From contig NC_065543.1 in the NCBI RefSeq assembly GCF_932294415.1, positions 42,554,277-42,618,276 of the forward strand: a stretch of DNA of 64,000 nt, written 5' to 3'. This DNA comes from Quercus robur (Eukaryota; Streptophyta; Magnoliopsida; Fagales; Fagaceae). Positions 22,060 through 32,529 of this stretch are shown piece by piece (position 1 is the stretch's first letter; each line of letters opens with the position of its first letter). The position numbers and the translations under genes were made by a program. A model generated the notes under the pieces. It worked only from the letters and a program-made list of their open reading frames with translations, searched no databases and was not told the origin of the DNA.

Positions 22060-24420
22060 TTACCAATTCTGTTTTATTCTGGCCGGAATGGTTGACATAT
22101 TTTGTACTAGTCACTAAACCGATACACTATCCCTAAAAATTCTGACTCATTCCCATCCTTTCCAAACAGTCTTGCAATTATTTTCTATTTCATTAGTGGT
22201 AATGTGGTGGGATTTTTAGGTCTCTTTGTTCATGATTATAGTGTGCTTCATTTCTTTTTTCAAATATTCATTTTGGCATGTGAAGAATGTATATTAATAG
22301 ATTTTTAAAAAATTAAGGGTAAATTGCAATCTACACCCCTAAATTTGCAATTTACCCAAAAATTAAATAGCATAAGTCTATTCTTTTTGAGAATGAAGTA
22401 GCATATATATTTAATGTAATGAGAAGCTAAATAAAATATTTATTGCATTTTTATTGATATATTGACTCTTGCTCTCTCTCATACACATACAAACACAGAG
22501 TATACAAAAATAATAGTAGCCCCGGAACGATATGTTGGAATAGATTGATAAATGGAATTTTTGTTCAAAAAGTCAACCGGAACAGTAACTAGAACTGAAT
22601 TGACATCACTACCAGTAACAACCCCCCCCCCCCCCCCCTCCCCCTCCTTTTCCTTCTATCCACCACCTTCTAAGAGCTCCATAATCCAAACAAACCTCAA
22701 GTCTTCCATTTTTTATTACCCTATATGATACTTGATCCTCACCTTGACTAGAAGGTTGACTAGAATACAAGAACTTAATAGAGATTCACCAAAGATTTCA
22801 ATTCCAAGTCTCGAAAATGCCTAATAAATTGAAGTTTCCAGTACTGTGTTCCCCTGTCAGTTGAATTGGCCAAATAACAGGCAAATGATGCATTATTGTC
22901 CACTGCAAAAGTGAACAATTCTGTGAAAAGGCTTATGAGATATGGGTCAGCACTTTTAGCTGCATAGTATTCAACTTAAACTAAGTAAAATTCTTTCTCT
23001 GCTTTAAGATTTCTAATACCAAAGTAGTATCAAATTATAAATATTTTCAGTCCGCTAATTGAGACCCATACTAATAATCAGTTTTTAACCTTAGACTAAA
23101 AAGAACAAACAGAGTACCCAATAAAAAGAACAAAACAAAACCCATAATTCTAGAAAAGGTAATTGTCACAAACATCATATGACACATGAAAAAAAGTTTG
23201 ATAAAAGTTGCAGAAATGGGTTCATAGCAAAAGGGTTTTAAGCTATCACACAGACACATTCATACATGTACAAAAAATGAATGAAAGATTGGAACTTTGG
23301 TTACCGTTGGTGAGAGATCAACAACTAGGAGCAAAAGCTGAAGGGTCTATGGGCTTGTTCAATATTCATTAAGAATGAATAGTCTTTAGTTTAATCACTT
23401 GGTTATCAGCAAGAGTTGCAGCTATACAATGCAATTGTAAGTGTATTGTGATGAGAGGAGGAATACCCTTTCCCTGTGACCCATCAATCCAAGTGAATTT
23501 AAGTTGTAAAATGAACTAAATGAAAAAAAACAGGACATGCTTCCATCACAAACAAGAGCACAAGTAGGGGCTTGTTCTGCAAGTATAATATACTTCAAAC
23601 CATTGAAGCAAACCAGCAATGGGTAAGCACAATAATATCATATAAAAAAAAATAAAAATACAAAAACCAAAACAACTTCTCCTTTGTTATTTTCTTACCA
23701 ACCAAACAACAGCGAAAAACAAAGGCAAACAGAGTTTAAGCTAAAACCTATAATTTGATATATATAGGCAAACAAAGTTCAAGCTAAAACCTATAATTTA
23801 GTGTCCAAAGTTCAATATATACTTCTATATTAAAGTCTGCACATAAATAGGAATTCCAGTATTCATATACACTTATAATTTGATATTACAGTTCTGCATT
23901 ATATGTATATAAAGCATCAAATAGAGTGCATAAGTAAGTGAAAATTCGTCCATGAAGTTAAATCATCAAGGAATTTTCTTATGAACATCAAAATCTATAA
24001 CTTCCAAAAAGTTAATAAAATAATATCAATCAATTTGGTATCATTACCACCAGAGGGATTTCCACAGATTTTTCCCTTCCAACTGTATGGGAACAGGTAC
24101 AAATAAAATGATTTAACTTCAAAAAAAAAAAAAAAAAATGCCACCTTTATGATTCAAAGTGTATCACACATTGTAGGGCCATACAATCAAACGCTAAAAT
24201 TGACCCATTAAAGATACAAATTCCACAAAGCACAAAGTGGGTTCATTGAAAACTAAACATGGAATGATGCCAAATGCGCATAGGGTAGAAGCTTTGATAT
24301 GATTGATTTTTACCAATGAAAAGCAAAGGCAAACAGAGTTCGAGCTAAAACCTAACAGTTTTCTCAAAACCCAAATGCGAAACACAACACACAAATCAAA
24401 TAAAAACAAGCTGAGAGAGT
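22060..24420. other. Long intergenic stretch, no gene seen
   Basis: AT-rich, with a run of about 17 C at 22622-22638 and several A runs. The phrase GGCAAACAGAGTTYAAGCTA recurs near 23728, 23769 and 24333, so small duplications occurred. The open frames in this stretch are short, low in complexity and lack recognisable domains. Confidence 0.45.
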
Positions 24421-24430
24421 ACAAAAAGGG

Positions 24431-24649
24431 ATGAGGTCGCACCATCTTGGGTTGGAGGAGATCGTCCGTGACAAAAAGGGGAAATGGGTCACAGTTCTTT
24501 ATGCTCATCGGTGCCGCTGGGTCACGACGAAGGAGATCGCGCTGCTGTACATGTCTGAGAGATGGTTGTTGTTCACTGCTGACAGTCCTAACGAGGTGAG
24601 GGAGCTTGAGAAATTTTTATGGGTTCGGGTATCTGCTTTGGGAGAGTGA
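24431..24649 (+). CDS. Hypothetical 72-residue ORF, unrecognised
   Basis: A short open frame (MRSHHLGLEEIVRDKKGKW ... LYMSERWLLF ... LEKFLWVRVSALGE) in a locally GC-richer island of about 250 bp. It has a balanced amino-acid composition, unlike neighbouring chance ORFs. I recognise no family. It adjoins the MITE terminal region, so it could be an exon fragment carried by a transposon or a first exon of an unseen gene. The support is weak. Confidence 0.2.
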   Translation: MRSHHLGLEEIVRDKKGKWVTVLYAHRCRWVTTKEIALLYMSERWLLFTADSPNEVRELEKFLWVRVSALGE

Positions 24650-24654
24650 CAAGG

Positions 24655-25342
24655 CTGAAGGGGAAGGAGAAATGAGAAAAGAGAAAAAGATGGCGATGAA
24701 AACCTTCCGCGAGTAGCGAAACAACTTTGCTCTGACCAAGTGACAAGTATGGAGCCCACAAACAGTTGAAAAATATTGAGTGATAACAAGTGAATTTTTG
24801 GTGCCAAATAGATTCATGTAGAGTGACGGGGCATTTTAAATGATGAGTGATGAGTGACGAAAATTGAGTGAGGATTGATGAGTGCTGGAAAAAAAAAATC
24901 CAAACAGGGCCTTGGATTTGCTGTTTCCATAACTCAAAATTTTGTTTTCATCACTCGTAACTCAAAAATTATGGGACTCATGGCTGAGAAGTCTGTTTGG
25001 TTTTTGTTTCTATCACTCAATTCTCTAATTTTTGAGTTATGAGTTATGGAAACTGAAAACACATTTTAGATGTTTTTAGTTTTCATTACTCTGTTTTCAA
25101 TAGCATTTCCATAATTAAAACTACATACTAGGTCCCACAGTTAGAGTCCAGCCACAACTTTTTTTTTTTTCACTGGGTTCGGTGAGTTTGGTTTCTTCAT
25201 CTTTTTTTTTCTTTTTTTTTTTTTTTTCTTTTTTTTCACACTAGGTGGCTTCTTCTTCTTCTTCTTTTTTCTTTTCCGTTTCACACTGGGTCTTGGCCTT
25301 CTTCATTAATTTTTATTTTCTTTCACTGGGTTCGGTGAGTTT

Positions 25343-25385
<43 letters not shown>

Positions 25386-25788
25386 CACACTAGGTGATCT
25401 TCTTCTTCTTCTTCTTCTTTTCTTTTCCCTTTCATGCTGGTTCTGGTCTGGTCTTCTTCATCTTCTTCTTTTTTTTTCTTCTTCTTCTTTCACTGGGTTT
25501 GGGTTTCTAGGTTTTTTTTTTTTTTTTTTCTTCTTCTTCTTCTTTCACTGAGTTCGCTGAGTTTGGGTACTGGGGGTTGAAGGAAAAAAATAAATAAATA
25601 AAAATAAAAGTTGCACCAAGTTACAGGTATTAGGCTCACAAACAGTTGAAAATTTTGAGTGATGACAAGTTAAGTGATAGTGCCAAACAGACTTCGTGTA
25701 GGAAGTTGGGGTATTTTAAGTGATGAATAACGAAAATTGAGTGAAGAATGATGAGTGAGGAAAAAAAAAAAATCCAAACAGGGCGTTA
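24655..25788. mobile_element. Harbinger/Tourist-like MITE ends, two copies
   Basis: Two stretches (about 24723-24912 and 25606-25786) share AACAGTTGAAAA, TTGAGTGA and a run ending AAAATCCAAACAGGGC. That end is the inverse of the GCCCTGTTTGGATT terminus typical of plant Tourist/Harbinger MITEs. Between them, 24905-25140 has the opposite-strand type of sequence (CATAACTCAAAATTTTG, CATCACTCGTAACTC). The second end abuts TTAATTC at 25787, where the SDR duplication block begins. A TAA/TTA-type target duplication is plausible but I could not pair it. Confidence 0.6.
25160..25580. repeat. Pyrimidine-rich minisatellite
   Basis: About three degenerate units of roughly 170-180 bp, each with TTTCACTGGGTTCGGTGAG, long T runs (one of about 45) and CTTCTTCTTCTT tracts. 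It lies between the two MITE ends. The long T run is prone to length error. Confidence 0.75.
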
Positions 25789-25789
25789 A

Positions 25790-26190
25790 TTCTCCTTATG
25801 AGCTATCCAATCTAAGAAGATAAAAAATTAAAATTATAAAAAGCTACTCTTATTAACTAATCTTTCGGTGGGGATTCACAACTTATCATCTCGGCTATTT
25901 ACAAGTAGGGTATGACATGGGATTTGGATTTAATTTCAAACTCTTTGCTAAAATTTTCACATGGGTTATTACAAAATAGACTATGCCACTTTTAGTTAGT
26001 TAGACATAATAACTTGATTGCTATTAAAATTGCATGGAGCAAATTAATTGTGATCTCGAAATAGAAGGATAAAAAATGGTATTTTGTTGGCCTTTATTAT
26101 TACTTTATCTGAAATAAAATTTATCAATCACTAATATTAATTTGTGAAAATTAAGAAGCTATTCACTTCACTTGACTGAAACAAAACAAA
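25790..26190. repeat. Duplicated SDR upstream region (with truncated copy)
   Basis: Homologous along its length to 32530-32924, upstream of the intact SDR. Shared phrases include GAGCTATCCAAT, TAGGGTATGACAT and GGATTTGGATTTAATTTCAA. The duplication therefore included about 400 bp of promoter. Confidence 0.85.
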
Positions 26191-26325
26191 ATGGCACACT
26201 CGAACTCCACATCTTCAAGCAATAAGTTCCAAGGGAAGGTGGCCATAATCACCGGAGGAGCAAGTGGCATGGGTGAGGCCACGGCGCGCCAATTCGCCGC
26301 TCATGGCGCACGAGCCATTGTAATC
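26191..26325 (+). pseudogene. Truncated SDR copy (first 45 codons)
   Basis: The first 45 codons ([20 protein letters not shown], then [15 protein letters not shown] ... ARAIVI) match the intact SDR at 32925 almost exactly, including the TGxxxGxG cofactor loop. Homology stops abruptly after GTAATC, where the intact gene goes on with GCCGACGTCC. The remaining four-fifths of the coding region is absent. It keeps the duplicated promoter, so it could still be transcribed, but no enzyme can result. Confidence 0.9.
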
Positions 26326-26412
26326 TCAGGTGGTGCTCTTTCTATCTCAAGAGTCGTGAAAAAAAAATATATAACATAGCCTTTTACTTAATTTTATCAA
26401 TTTTTAAAACGT

Positions 26413-27050
26413 TCATTTAACATAGCCTTTGTTTTGTGGAGGTGGTTTGAGGTGAAGTGGCAGACTAGGTGACTGGGTGATCGGATTTCTTGCAATCGCT
26501 GCCCGTGAGTGCACCGGTATGCGCACATAGCTCACGTTCTCGTTGTTGGTGTTCTCTATGGATAACCCACCCCATAGTTGCTCGAGCTTCTCCATCTCCA
26601 GGTGTTGGTCGTGGGGAAGTGAGTTTTGCATGTGCATAGGGTTGTGGGGGGATGATTCGGACTGCCTAGGTGGGAAGGAGTGAAGCGAAGATCCGGGTCC
26701 GTGGTGTGGTGGTCAAGGACTGTTGGTCTGAGGAGGGGGCCATTGGAGATGACGGGGGTGCTCTGTTTTGGCTTGGGTAAAACGGAGGGGGTTATATGCC
26801 TCGGGCTAGCCTTCGGTGGGGGTGCTCGTGGCCTCACCTCATGGATTTGGGGATAGCTGGCCATGCTAGAAGCATGCATGACAGCCAAGTAATTCCCAGG
26901 TGGCTTCAATAAATCCGTTTTTTCACCATTCGGTGCCACCTCAGATGGATTACTCTCTTGCATTGTCACCGATTCAGGGTCCTCATGAGGCAAAACGTGG
27001 AAGTCTCTTATTTGAATTGGGGAAAATAACGGTGGTCCACTTGCATGCAT
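26413..27050 (-). pseudogene. Proline-rich coding remnant, possible LINE/DUF4283-type ORF fragment
   Basis: Minus-strand open frames with a GC-rich, proline- and histidine-rich composition (PPLFSPIQIRDFHVLPHEDP; KASPRHITPSVLPKPKQST), followed in another frame by MEKLEQLWGGLSIENTNNEN. The latter resembles the start of plant LINE ORF1 proteins. It lies between the truncated SDR and the next SDR copy and differs sharply in base composition from both flanks. The assignment is tentative; it may instead be a captured gene fragment. Confidence 0.3.
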
Positions 27051-27059
27051 TATTTATTT

Positions 27060-27630
27060 TTTTATTTTTGTGTGCATTTGTGTGCATGTCGATATGTGTG
27101 TGTGATATGTTTTATTAGAAGTAAGAAAACTGCTAGCATAGGCATGCAATATAAAATAACATGTGGTAACGTAACTCTATTTTATTTTATTTTATTTTTT
27201 TAATTTCATTTTATTTTTATTCAAATTCTTTATTAGTGGATATTTTTTTCGACCAAAAATAGTAAATATTTTGGTACGGTGCCATTTAAAGCTTTAATTT
27301 TTTTAAAAGGAACCTATGAGAACTGTGAAAACCATTCATAGTTTTCAGAACTGTAAAGTTCGACCGCGGTTCACATGAGTTTCTACTTTTTTTTCATAGA
27401 GCGGTTCTTGAGGTTAAAAGAATTACAAAAACAATAGGTTTGTTCTTTTTCTGGTCAAACTGTACGGACCGATCCGAGTTTTAAAACCATGCTTGCAAGT
27501 AGCTTATCAACAATCCTACATAATCTTACAAATATATTTATTTTCTAGAACATATTCGTTTAATTCACCAATTACTTTGATTCGTTCGTGTACAATATTA
27601 TAAATTTGTGGCCGACAAAATAATGATCTC
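27060..27630. other. Intergenic between SDR copies, no gene
   Basis: AT-rich with a TTTTA-repeat run near 27180. A patch at 27310-27480 (CGGTTC and GAACCG motifs) could be an old transposon fragment, but I could not define its ends. Confidence 0.4.
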
Positions 27631-27632
27631 TT

Positions 27633-27644
27633 CTATATATATGG
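27633..27644 (+). promoter_or_regulatory. TATA box of SDR copy 2
   Basis: CTATATATATGG lies 85 bp before the ATG at 27718, in a normal position for a plant core promoter with a short 5' UTR. A similar box is not obvious upstream of the intact SDR at 32925. Confidence 0.5.
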
Positions 27645-27717
27645 ACAACCTTTGTTGAGACTTGAGAGTAGCTTGTCAATACTTCACCGATCAGTCACTT
27701 GACTCAAACAAAACAAA

Positions 27718-28517
27718 ATGGCAGACTCCACCTCTTCAAACAACAAGCTCCAAGCAAGGTGGCCATTATCACCGGAGGCGCAAGCAGCGTGGGCGAGGCC
27801 ACGGCTCGCGAGTTCGTTACTCATGGCGCACGAGCCATCGTCATCGCCGACATCCAAGACGAGAAGGGCCAAAACGCCGTCGTGTCCATCGGCTCCAATG
27901 TATGCACCTACGTACACTGCGATGTCAGCGACGAGGAACAGGTCAAGAACTTAGTAGAGTCCACGGTTAAAGCATACGGATGCTTGGACATCATGTTTAG
28001 CAACGCAGGCGTGGGGAAATCGACCCACGCGTGCGATCAGACCATGCTGGACATGGACTTGTCGGCTTACGACAAGCTCATGGTGGTGAACGCGCACGGA
28101 GCGGCGGTGTGTGTGAAGCACGCAGCGAGGGCGATGGTGGAAGGGCACGTGAGGGGGAGCATCGTTTGTACGGCGAGCATAGGGGCGAGTGTTGGCACCG
28201 AGAAGTTGGTCGACTATGTGATGTCGAAGCACGCGGTGCTGGGGTTGGTGAGGTGCGCGAGCTTGAAGCTAGGCGTGTATGGGATACGCGTGAATTGTGT
28301 TTCACCAGGACCAGTTGGGACGCCAATGTTGAAGGACATTTTGGGGTATGAAAATGATGAGGAAGTGGATAAGGTGGTAGAGTCGAGTTATACTTTGAAA
28401 GGTGGGGTGGTGAGACCCAAAAATGTGGCTGACGCTGTGGTGTTTCTTGCTTCTGAGGATTCCCAGTTTGTCACTGGCCATAATTTGGTTGCGGATGGTG
28501 GGATTCCTAGAGTTTAG
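27718..28517 (+). pseudogene. SDR copy 2, frameshifted near codon 12
   Basis: Close paralogue of the SDR at 32925-33725. The conserved ATG (27718, MADSTSSNNKLQ) is followed by a one-base loss near 27755 (CTCCAAGCAAGG against CTCCAAGGGAAGG), so from here the ATG frame reads nonsense and ends within 78 codons. The rest of the SDR frame stays fully open to the stop at 28517: TGGASSVG cofactor loop, IADIQD, NAG, CTASIGAS, YVMSK, VNCVSPG. There is no in-frame ATG before the cofactor loop. So this is either a very young pseudogene, a sequencing error, or a gene using a non-AUG start such as the TTG at 27699, which is unlikely in plants. Confidence 0.8.
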
Positions 28518-28829
28518 AATTCGGCTAAGTAATCCATTAGAACGGCCTTGTAGGTGACTAAATTTCTCGATTCGAAATAAGTCAAACAAGTAAAATAGTT
28601 TCACAAATGTGAATTTGTATTGATGATTGTGTAGTACAATTCTCTGTGATTATAAAAGAGTTATCCTCTGATTCGATCTCCTTAAACGACTTGTTGATTG
28701 GATTTGTAGTAATGTGATTTTGACTCGAACGCCCAATGTACTTCAATTTGGCTGAAAAATGGATCGAAAATCTTTGGAATAGAATTACAATGAATCTTTG
28801 GCTATGAGCTTGTTGGAAATCCTTTATTC

Positions 28830-29235
28830 TTCAAGTTCTTCGTGTGTTCTTCGTCTTCAAAGATTTGTGATGGTAGTTCTTCGGGGCTTTAAAGGCTTGA
28901 ATCCGTTGAGCTTCATTGATTTGTGATTAATTTCTTGAGGTTTCTGGAGGCTTTTGAGCTTGATTCCAGTGAACTTTGAGATCTAAGAAGATGATTTGGA
29001 TGATTCCTCTTCAAATGTTCTTTGTATTTGAAGGTTTGTGGTGGAAGTTCTTCAGGGCTTTGGAGGCTTGAATCCATAGAGCTTCACTGATTTGTGATTT
29101 GATGATGTTTTCAGACCTTTGAGCTTGATTCCCGCAAACTTTTGGATCTAGGCAGATAGTTTGGATGATTCTGCTTCGAATGTTCTCCGATTTTGGGGTT
29201 CAAGTTCTTGAAGGCTCTGAGGCTTGATTCTTGCA
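28830..29235. repeat. ~170-bp degenerate tandem units in LTR
   Basis: Two to three units share GAGCTTGATTCC, GATTTGGATGATTC and GTTCTTCAGGGCTTT-like phrases in the same order. They fall in the transcribed part of the LTR. Confidence 0.65.
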
Positions 29236-29286
29236 GAGCTTTTTCACTTCTAAATCTTGGTCCTCCTAAATGTCTTAGGAAGGTTT

Positions 29287-29296
29287 CTATTTATAG
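29287..29296 (-). promoter_or_regulatory. LTR TATA box
   Basis: CTATAAATAG on the minus strand, a textbook plant TATA box. It sits between the G-box array and the presumed transcript start of the LTR. Confidence 0.6.
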
Positions 29297-29361
29297 GAGT
29301 TTGGGGGTGGGTGAACGACACGTGGCGGAGTCTGATTGGTGACGCATGTCATAGCCTAATT

Positions 29362-29543
29362 GGTCTGCTTATGTCATTGCTTACACGTGATGGATTGCTT
29401 GTGTCATCGCTTACACGTGATGGATTGCTTGTGTCATCGCTTACACGTGATGGATTGCTTGTGTCATCGCTTACACTTGCGAGGCTACTTGTGTCATTGC
29501 TTACACGTGCGAGACTGCTTGTGTCATCGTTTACACGTGCGCT
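29362..29543. repeat. 30-bp minisatellite with G-boxes
   Basis: About six units of 30 bp (GATGGATTGCTTGTGTCATC then GCTTACACGT). Five carry a perfect CACGTG core (at 29384, 29414, 29444, 29504 and 29534) and one has CACTTG. A further CACGTG lies at 29319. Their place in the U3, upstream of the CTATAAATAG box on the minus strand, is that of an LTR enhancer. Confidence 0.85.
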
Positions 29544-30046
29544 AATGCGTGATTGGATTTTGCATGACACTTGGTAAATTTATGTTGGCTTTTGAATAGT
29601 GATAGCAAAACCTAGTAGCAGTACGTGGTGCTTTGTAATTTGCTATATTTTATGGACTTGGAAATGTTGGTCGGGAGTTTTCCCTCTCTACAAACCCAAT
29701 TGTGCATACATGGGTTCGTTTGTAATAGTTGAAGATGCAATTATCAAATGCAGTAACTTTTACTGTATGTGATCATAAAGTTAAGAATGAAGAAGCATGA
29801 TCAATGAAGCACTGGTGTTGAAATGAAATAAAATAAAATAATTACTTTGGATTGCTGTAGTGATTAATTAAAAGAATTGGTTGTTTCATTAACAGTGTTT
29901 ACACTCTTTCACGTCATATCAAACTCCTTGGCATTGTGTGTTATGTGAAATATTATAAGTGGCAATTTGAAACAATAATTTAGTTTCCCTACATAAATGT
30001 CCTAAAGTCTACTTCGAGGTTCAGAATGAAGATTGATGATTTCAAC

Positions 30047-31158
30047 CAAGGATTGATGGGTTGGGTTAGGTTCTAAAATTTGTTTTTAGAGTGGGTTGGA
30101 TTCGAGTCATAAAATTCATAAATCTGTTAAATTATATTTAATATTGATGGTGTCACAAAAAACATCAACTCCTGAACTCATCCATATGGCTCGTCCAATG
30201 AAAGACAAGCTAGGGCGAACCAAACAAAGGAAGTGATCGTCCCAAGCGTCCTTGCTAACCTCGTCCGTCTTTGGATGGACGAGATCCCATGGGAATCTTA
30301 TCCATCCTTAATCATTTTTACAAGGACAAGCCGTCCTAGATAGTCTCATCCGTCCTTAATGAAGGATGGACGAATTCACTGGATTAAACTACTAAATGCC
30401 AAATTCTACATTAACTACTATGGAACGATCCGTCCAACTGAGGTAACTTCCATAAGCTTCCATAGTGGTTATGGAAGTTACCCCCAATTCTCCGAACTCC
30501 TCGACATTAGGAACGGTTATTAAGCAGATAACAATTCCACACATACTATATAAGGATTCTTCGATAAGAGGTAAGGCATTCAGACATTTTTATCTAAGAA
30601 AATACTCCCTTCTTACAGAGAATTCCAAGTTCACTAACTTCACCATCAGAGGACTTTTGGCCGATCCCCATCGGTCTCCTCTGATTGAGTGTTCTTGTTT
30701 ATAGGATACAGCTCAAAGATCATCAGCGTTCAAGACTTATCAATCTACTGATATCCAAGGAACTATCAAATATATATTTAAAATTTAAAAATATATTATA
30801 CAATTTCATTATTTACTTTTTTGCTTATCTTCTCAAATAAAACCTAAACCCTAAGTTCTCCTCATATATTTTGCGTTGATTTGGTGTTATGCTCAGGATT
30901 ATTTGGTTATAAATTTGCTTTGGGGATTCTAGTCTTGTACCCCTATATAGGTTCATGCCCCTATATTAGTGTTGTTCTAATTCTCAATTTAATATTAATA
31001 ATAGTAATAAAAAAAAATATATGTCCACCGTGATCCACGTGGGTTGAGTTAGGTTAGGCTAGACTCATGTGATGGGTTTGGTTGTGTTGGATTTTTTTTA
31101 CCCCACCATGATGAGTTTGACTGATAAAACCCCTCTACCCAAACCATGCACACCCCTA
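30047..31158. mobile_element. hAT-like MITE, split by a solo LTR
   Basis: The right end reads CCATGCACACCCCTA, the inverse of the TAGGGGTGTGCA terminus common in plant hAT elements. The left end (CAAGGATTGATGGGTTGGG) is a decayed match. The flanking octamers ATTTCAAC (30039-30046) and GTTTCAAC (31159-31166) agree at 7 of 8 bases, as for an old hAT target duplication. Both subterminal regions are rich in GGGTTGGGTT/GGTTAGG. No transposase is present. Confidence 0.6.
30145..30768 (+). mobile_element. Solo LTR with perfect 5-bp TSD (nested)
   Basis: 624 bp beginning TGATGGTGTCAC and ending AACTATCA. It is flanked on both sides by AATAT (30140-30144 and 30769-30773). The inverted ends TGATGG/CTATCA match at 5 of 6. 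A TATA-like ACTATATAAGG lies near 30545. It contains several GTCCGTCC/GGACGA motifs. It sits inside the hAT-like element 30047-31158. Confidence 0.9.
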
Positions 31159-31159
31159 G

Positions 31160-31780
31160 TTTCAACAAGTCAATCCGTTTTTTAACAAAACATAAGAGGG
31201 TCCACATCTGAAGACAAAACAACAAAAGTGAGTGTTTTTAGTTGTTCTAAGGTGGTTATTAAGAAACTTAAATCATATATAATCTAATAAAAAAAGAATT
31301 TGAATATATCAACTTCACCAATATATATATATATGAAAATTTTCAATTTCTTTCTAAACAACAAAATTAAAAAGCCAAAAGAGATTGATGAAAAATAGGT
31401 GAGAATTGAGAATGATGGGATGAGTAATAAAGTGAGAAAGAGCTGAAAATAATAATAGAGAAAATAAAAATGGGGAAAGTGAGAGAGAGTAACGAATGAT
31501 ATTTGTTATGACTACGAGCCAAGCCACTAAAGAGTACAACTCCCAACATCATCGATGAGAACTCACAACCACAATCTCACGCTTGGTACCATTTTTTAGG
31601 AAAATGAAATTAGGAATCATTTAATTATTTTTATGAAATGAGTTGCACGAGTTACGAATATGAATGTTTAGGGTTTTTTTTTTTACTTTTTAATGAGCTT
31701 TTGTTGAATATTTTATTAATTTATTTATGTTTGGCATAATCTTGTTTTTTGCACTAACATTTTATGTTATTTGGGCTCAT
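31160..31780. other. Intergenic, no gene
   Basis: AT-rich. The open frames on the minus strand at 31354-31552 are low-complexity and hydrophobic, and I do not support them as genes. Confidence 0.45.
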
Positions 31781-31784
31781 TTTT

Positions 31785-31982
31785 ATAAGAAATGTTATGT
31801 TCACAATATTTTCTCAACACTTTTGTAACAAATTTTAAGTGGTAGGTTATTATTGGTTATTACAAGTGGGAAAAAAAAAAAATTTAAGTGGTGGGTTCAA
31901 ATTGGAGACATAAGCAACTTACCACCTATGATTTATTATGAAAGTACTGTAAAAATGTTGTGAAAGTAACACTTCTCTATTT
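31785..31982. mobile_element. MITE, ~200 bp
   Basis: The left end AAGAAATGTTATGTTCACAA and the inverse of the right end (AGAGAAGTGTTACTTTCACA) pair along about 45 bp with roughly 70-75% identity. There is a palindromic layout and no ORF. This is the layout of a short non-autonomous DNA transposon. Confidence 0.6.
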
Positions 31983-32058
31983 TTGTTGTTATTTGAACTT
32001 TTATTTATGTTTTTGTTTAAGGGCTTAAGGATTATGGTTGGAGGGTTAAGATTATTTT

Positions 32059-32220
32059 TGTGAGTAATATTAGAGACACAACAAAATGTTGCAACAATTC
32101 TTATATTAGCATTAAAAAAAAATCAAATTGAGATTAAAAAGGCCCTCATGTGAGTTGCATTTTAATTTCAGAATGTTGTGAAATTATTGTAACATTTTAT
32201 TCTATTCCAAGCATTATTCT
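32059..32220. mobile_element. Possible second MITE
   Basis: The left part (CAACAAAATGTTGCAACAAT) and the inverse of the right part (AATAAAATGTTACAATAATT) are similar at the ends of a 160-bp palindromic block. The termini are not sharp. Confidence 0.35.
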
Positions 32221-32372
32221 TATTTTCATTGTATCCAAATTCTTGAGATTATCAACTCAAGGTGGTCAATATTTTTTTTAGGAAAGACAAAATGTGCTAA
32301 TTTAAATATAATTGTGTTTTATATATATATATATATATATATATTGCAAGTATAATTTGTTTTTGGCAAGTA

Positions 32373-32416
32373 CAGGTGGTCACAGGTCCTGTGACCACCT
32401 GTCCTGTGACCACCTG
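32373..32416. repeat. 14-bp hairpin plus direct repeat
   Basis: CAGGTGGTCACAGG, one T, then its exact inverse CCTGTGACCACCTG, which is immediately repeated as TCCTGTGACCACCTG. The arms are perfect. It lies about 510 bp upstream of the intact SDR start and is absent from the duplicated upstream region at 25790-26190. Confidence 0.8.
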
Positions 32417-32529
32417 ACTTGTATGTGCAGTCACCCTTGTTCCTATCTAGAGATCTAGCAAATTCAAACTTGATTACAAAGAATCCAGATTGATACCTTC
32501 TGGACGGCTGAGATAAAAAGTTAGAAAAA

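Larger units (their letters stand above)
28549..29692 (-). mobile_element. LTR in the 3' flank of SDR copy 2
   Basis: 1,144-bp fossil with TG...CA ends and a TGTAG/CTACA inverted repeat. Read on the minus strand it has a U3 with a 30-bp minisatellite, a canonical CTATAAATAG box (29296-29287), a transcribed region with degenerate repeats of about 170 bp, and a terminal region ending ATTTAGTCACCTACA, typical of plant Ty3/gypsy LTRs. No internal region is attached and I find no clear target duplication (GGCCT and AACCC flank it), so it is a solo or rearranged LTR. Confidence 0.6.

Noticed and set aside
22622-22638. Poly-C run (and the poly-G run near 2215-2233)
   Set aside because: Simple homopolymers whose length is unreliable; no functional context seen.
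24723-24912. Right terminus of the autonomous Harbinger element at 13376-20300
   Set aside because: The GGGCCTGTTTGG-type end fits the superfamily, but no matching left end exists in the window and a MITE explains it equally well. I left the two unlinked.
26191-26379. 62-codon ORF as a small SDR-like protein
   Set aside because: It is the first 45 codons of a truncated SDR followed by unrelated residues, with no catalytic part.
27662-27970. Arg/His-rich ORFs overlapping SDR copies (also 28031-28351 and 33245-33565)
   Set aside because: They are out-of-frame shadows of the GC-rich SDR coding sequence.
29257-29577. 106-codon repetitive ORF (LLVSSLTRDG repeats)
   Set aside because: It is the translation of the 30-bp minisatellite (a multiple of three) inside an LTR, not a protein gene.
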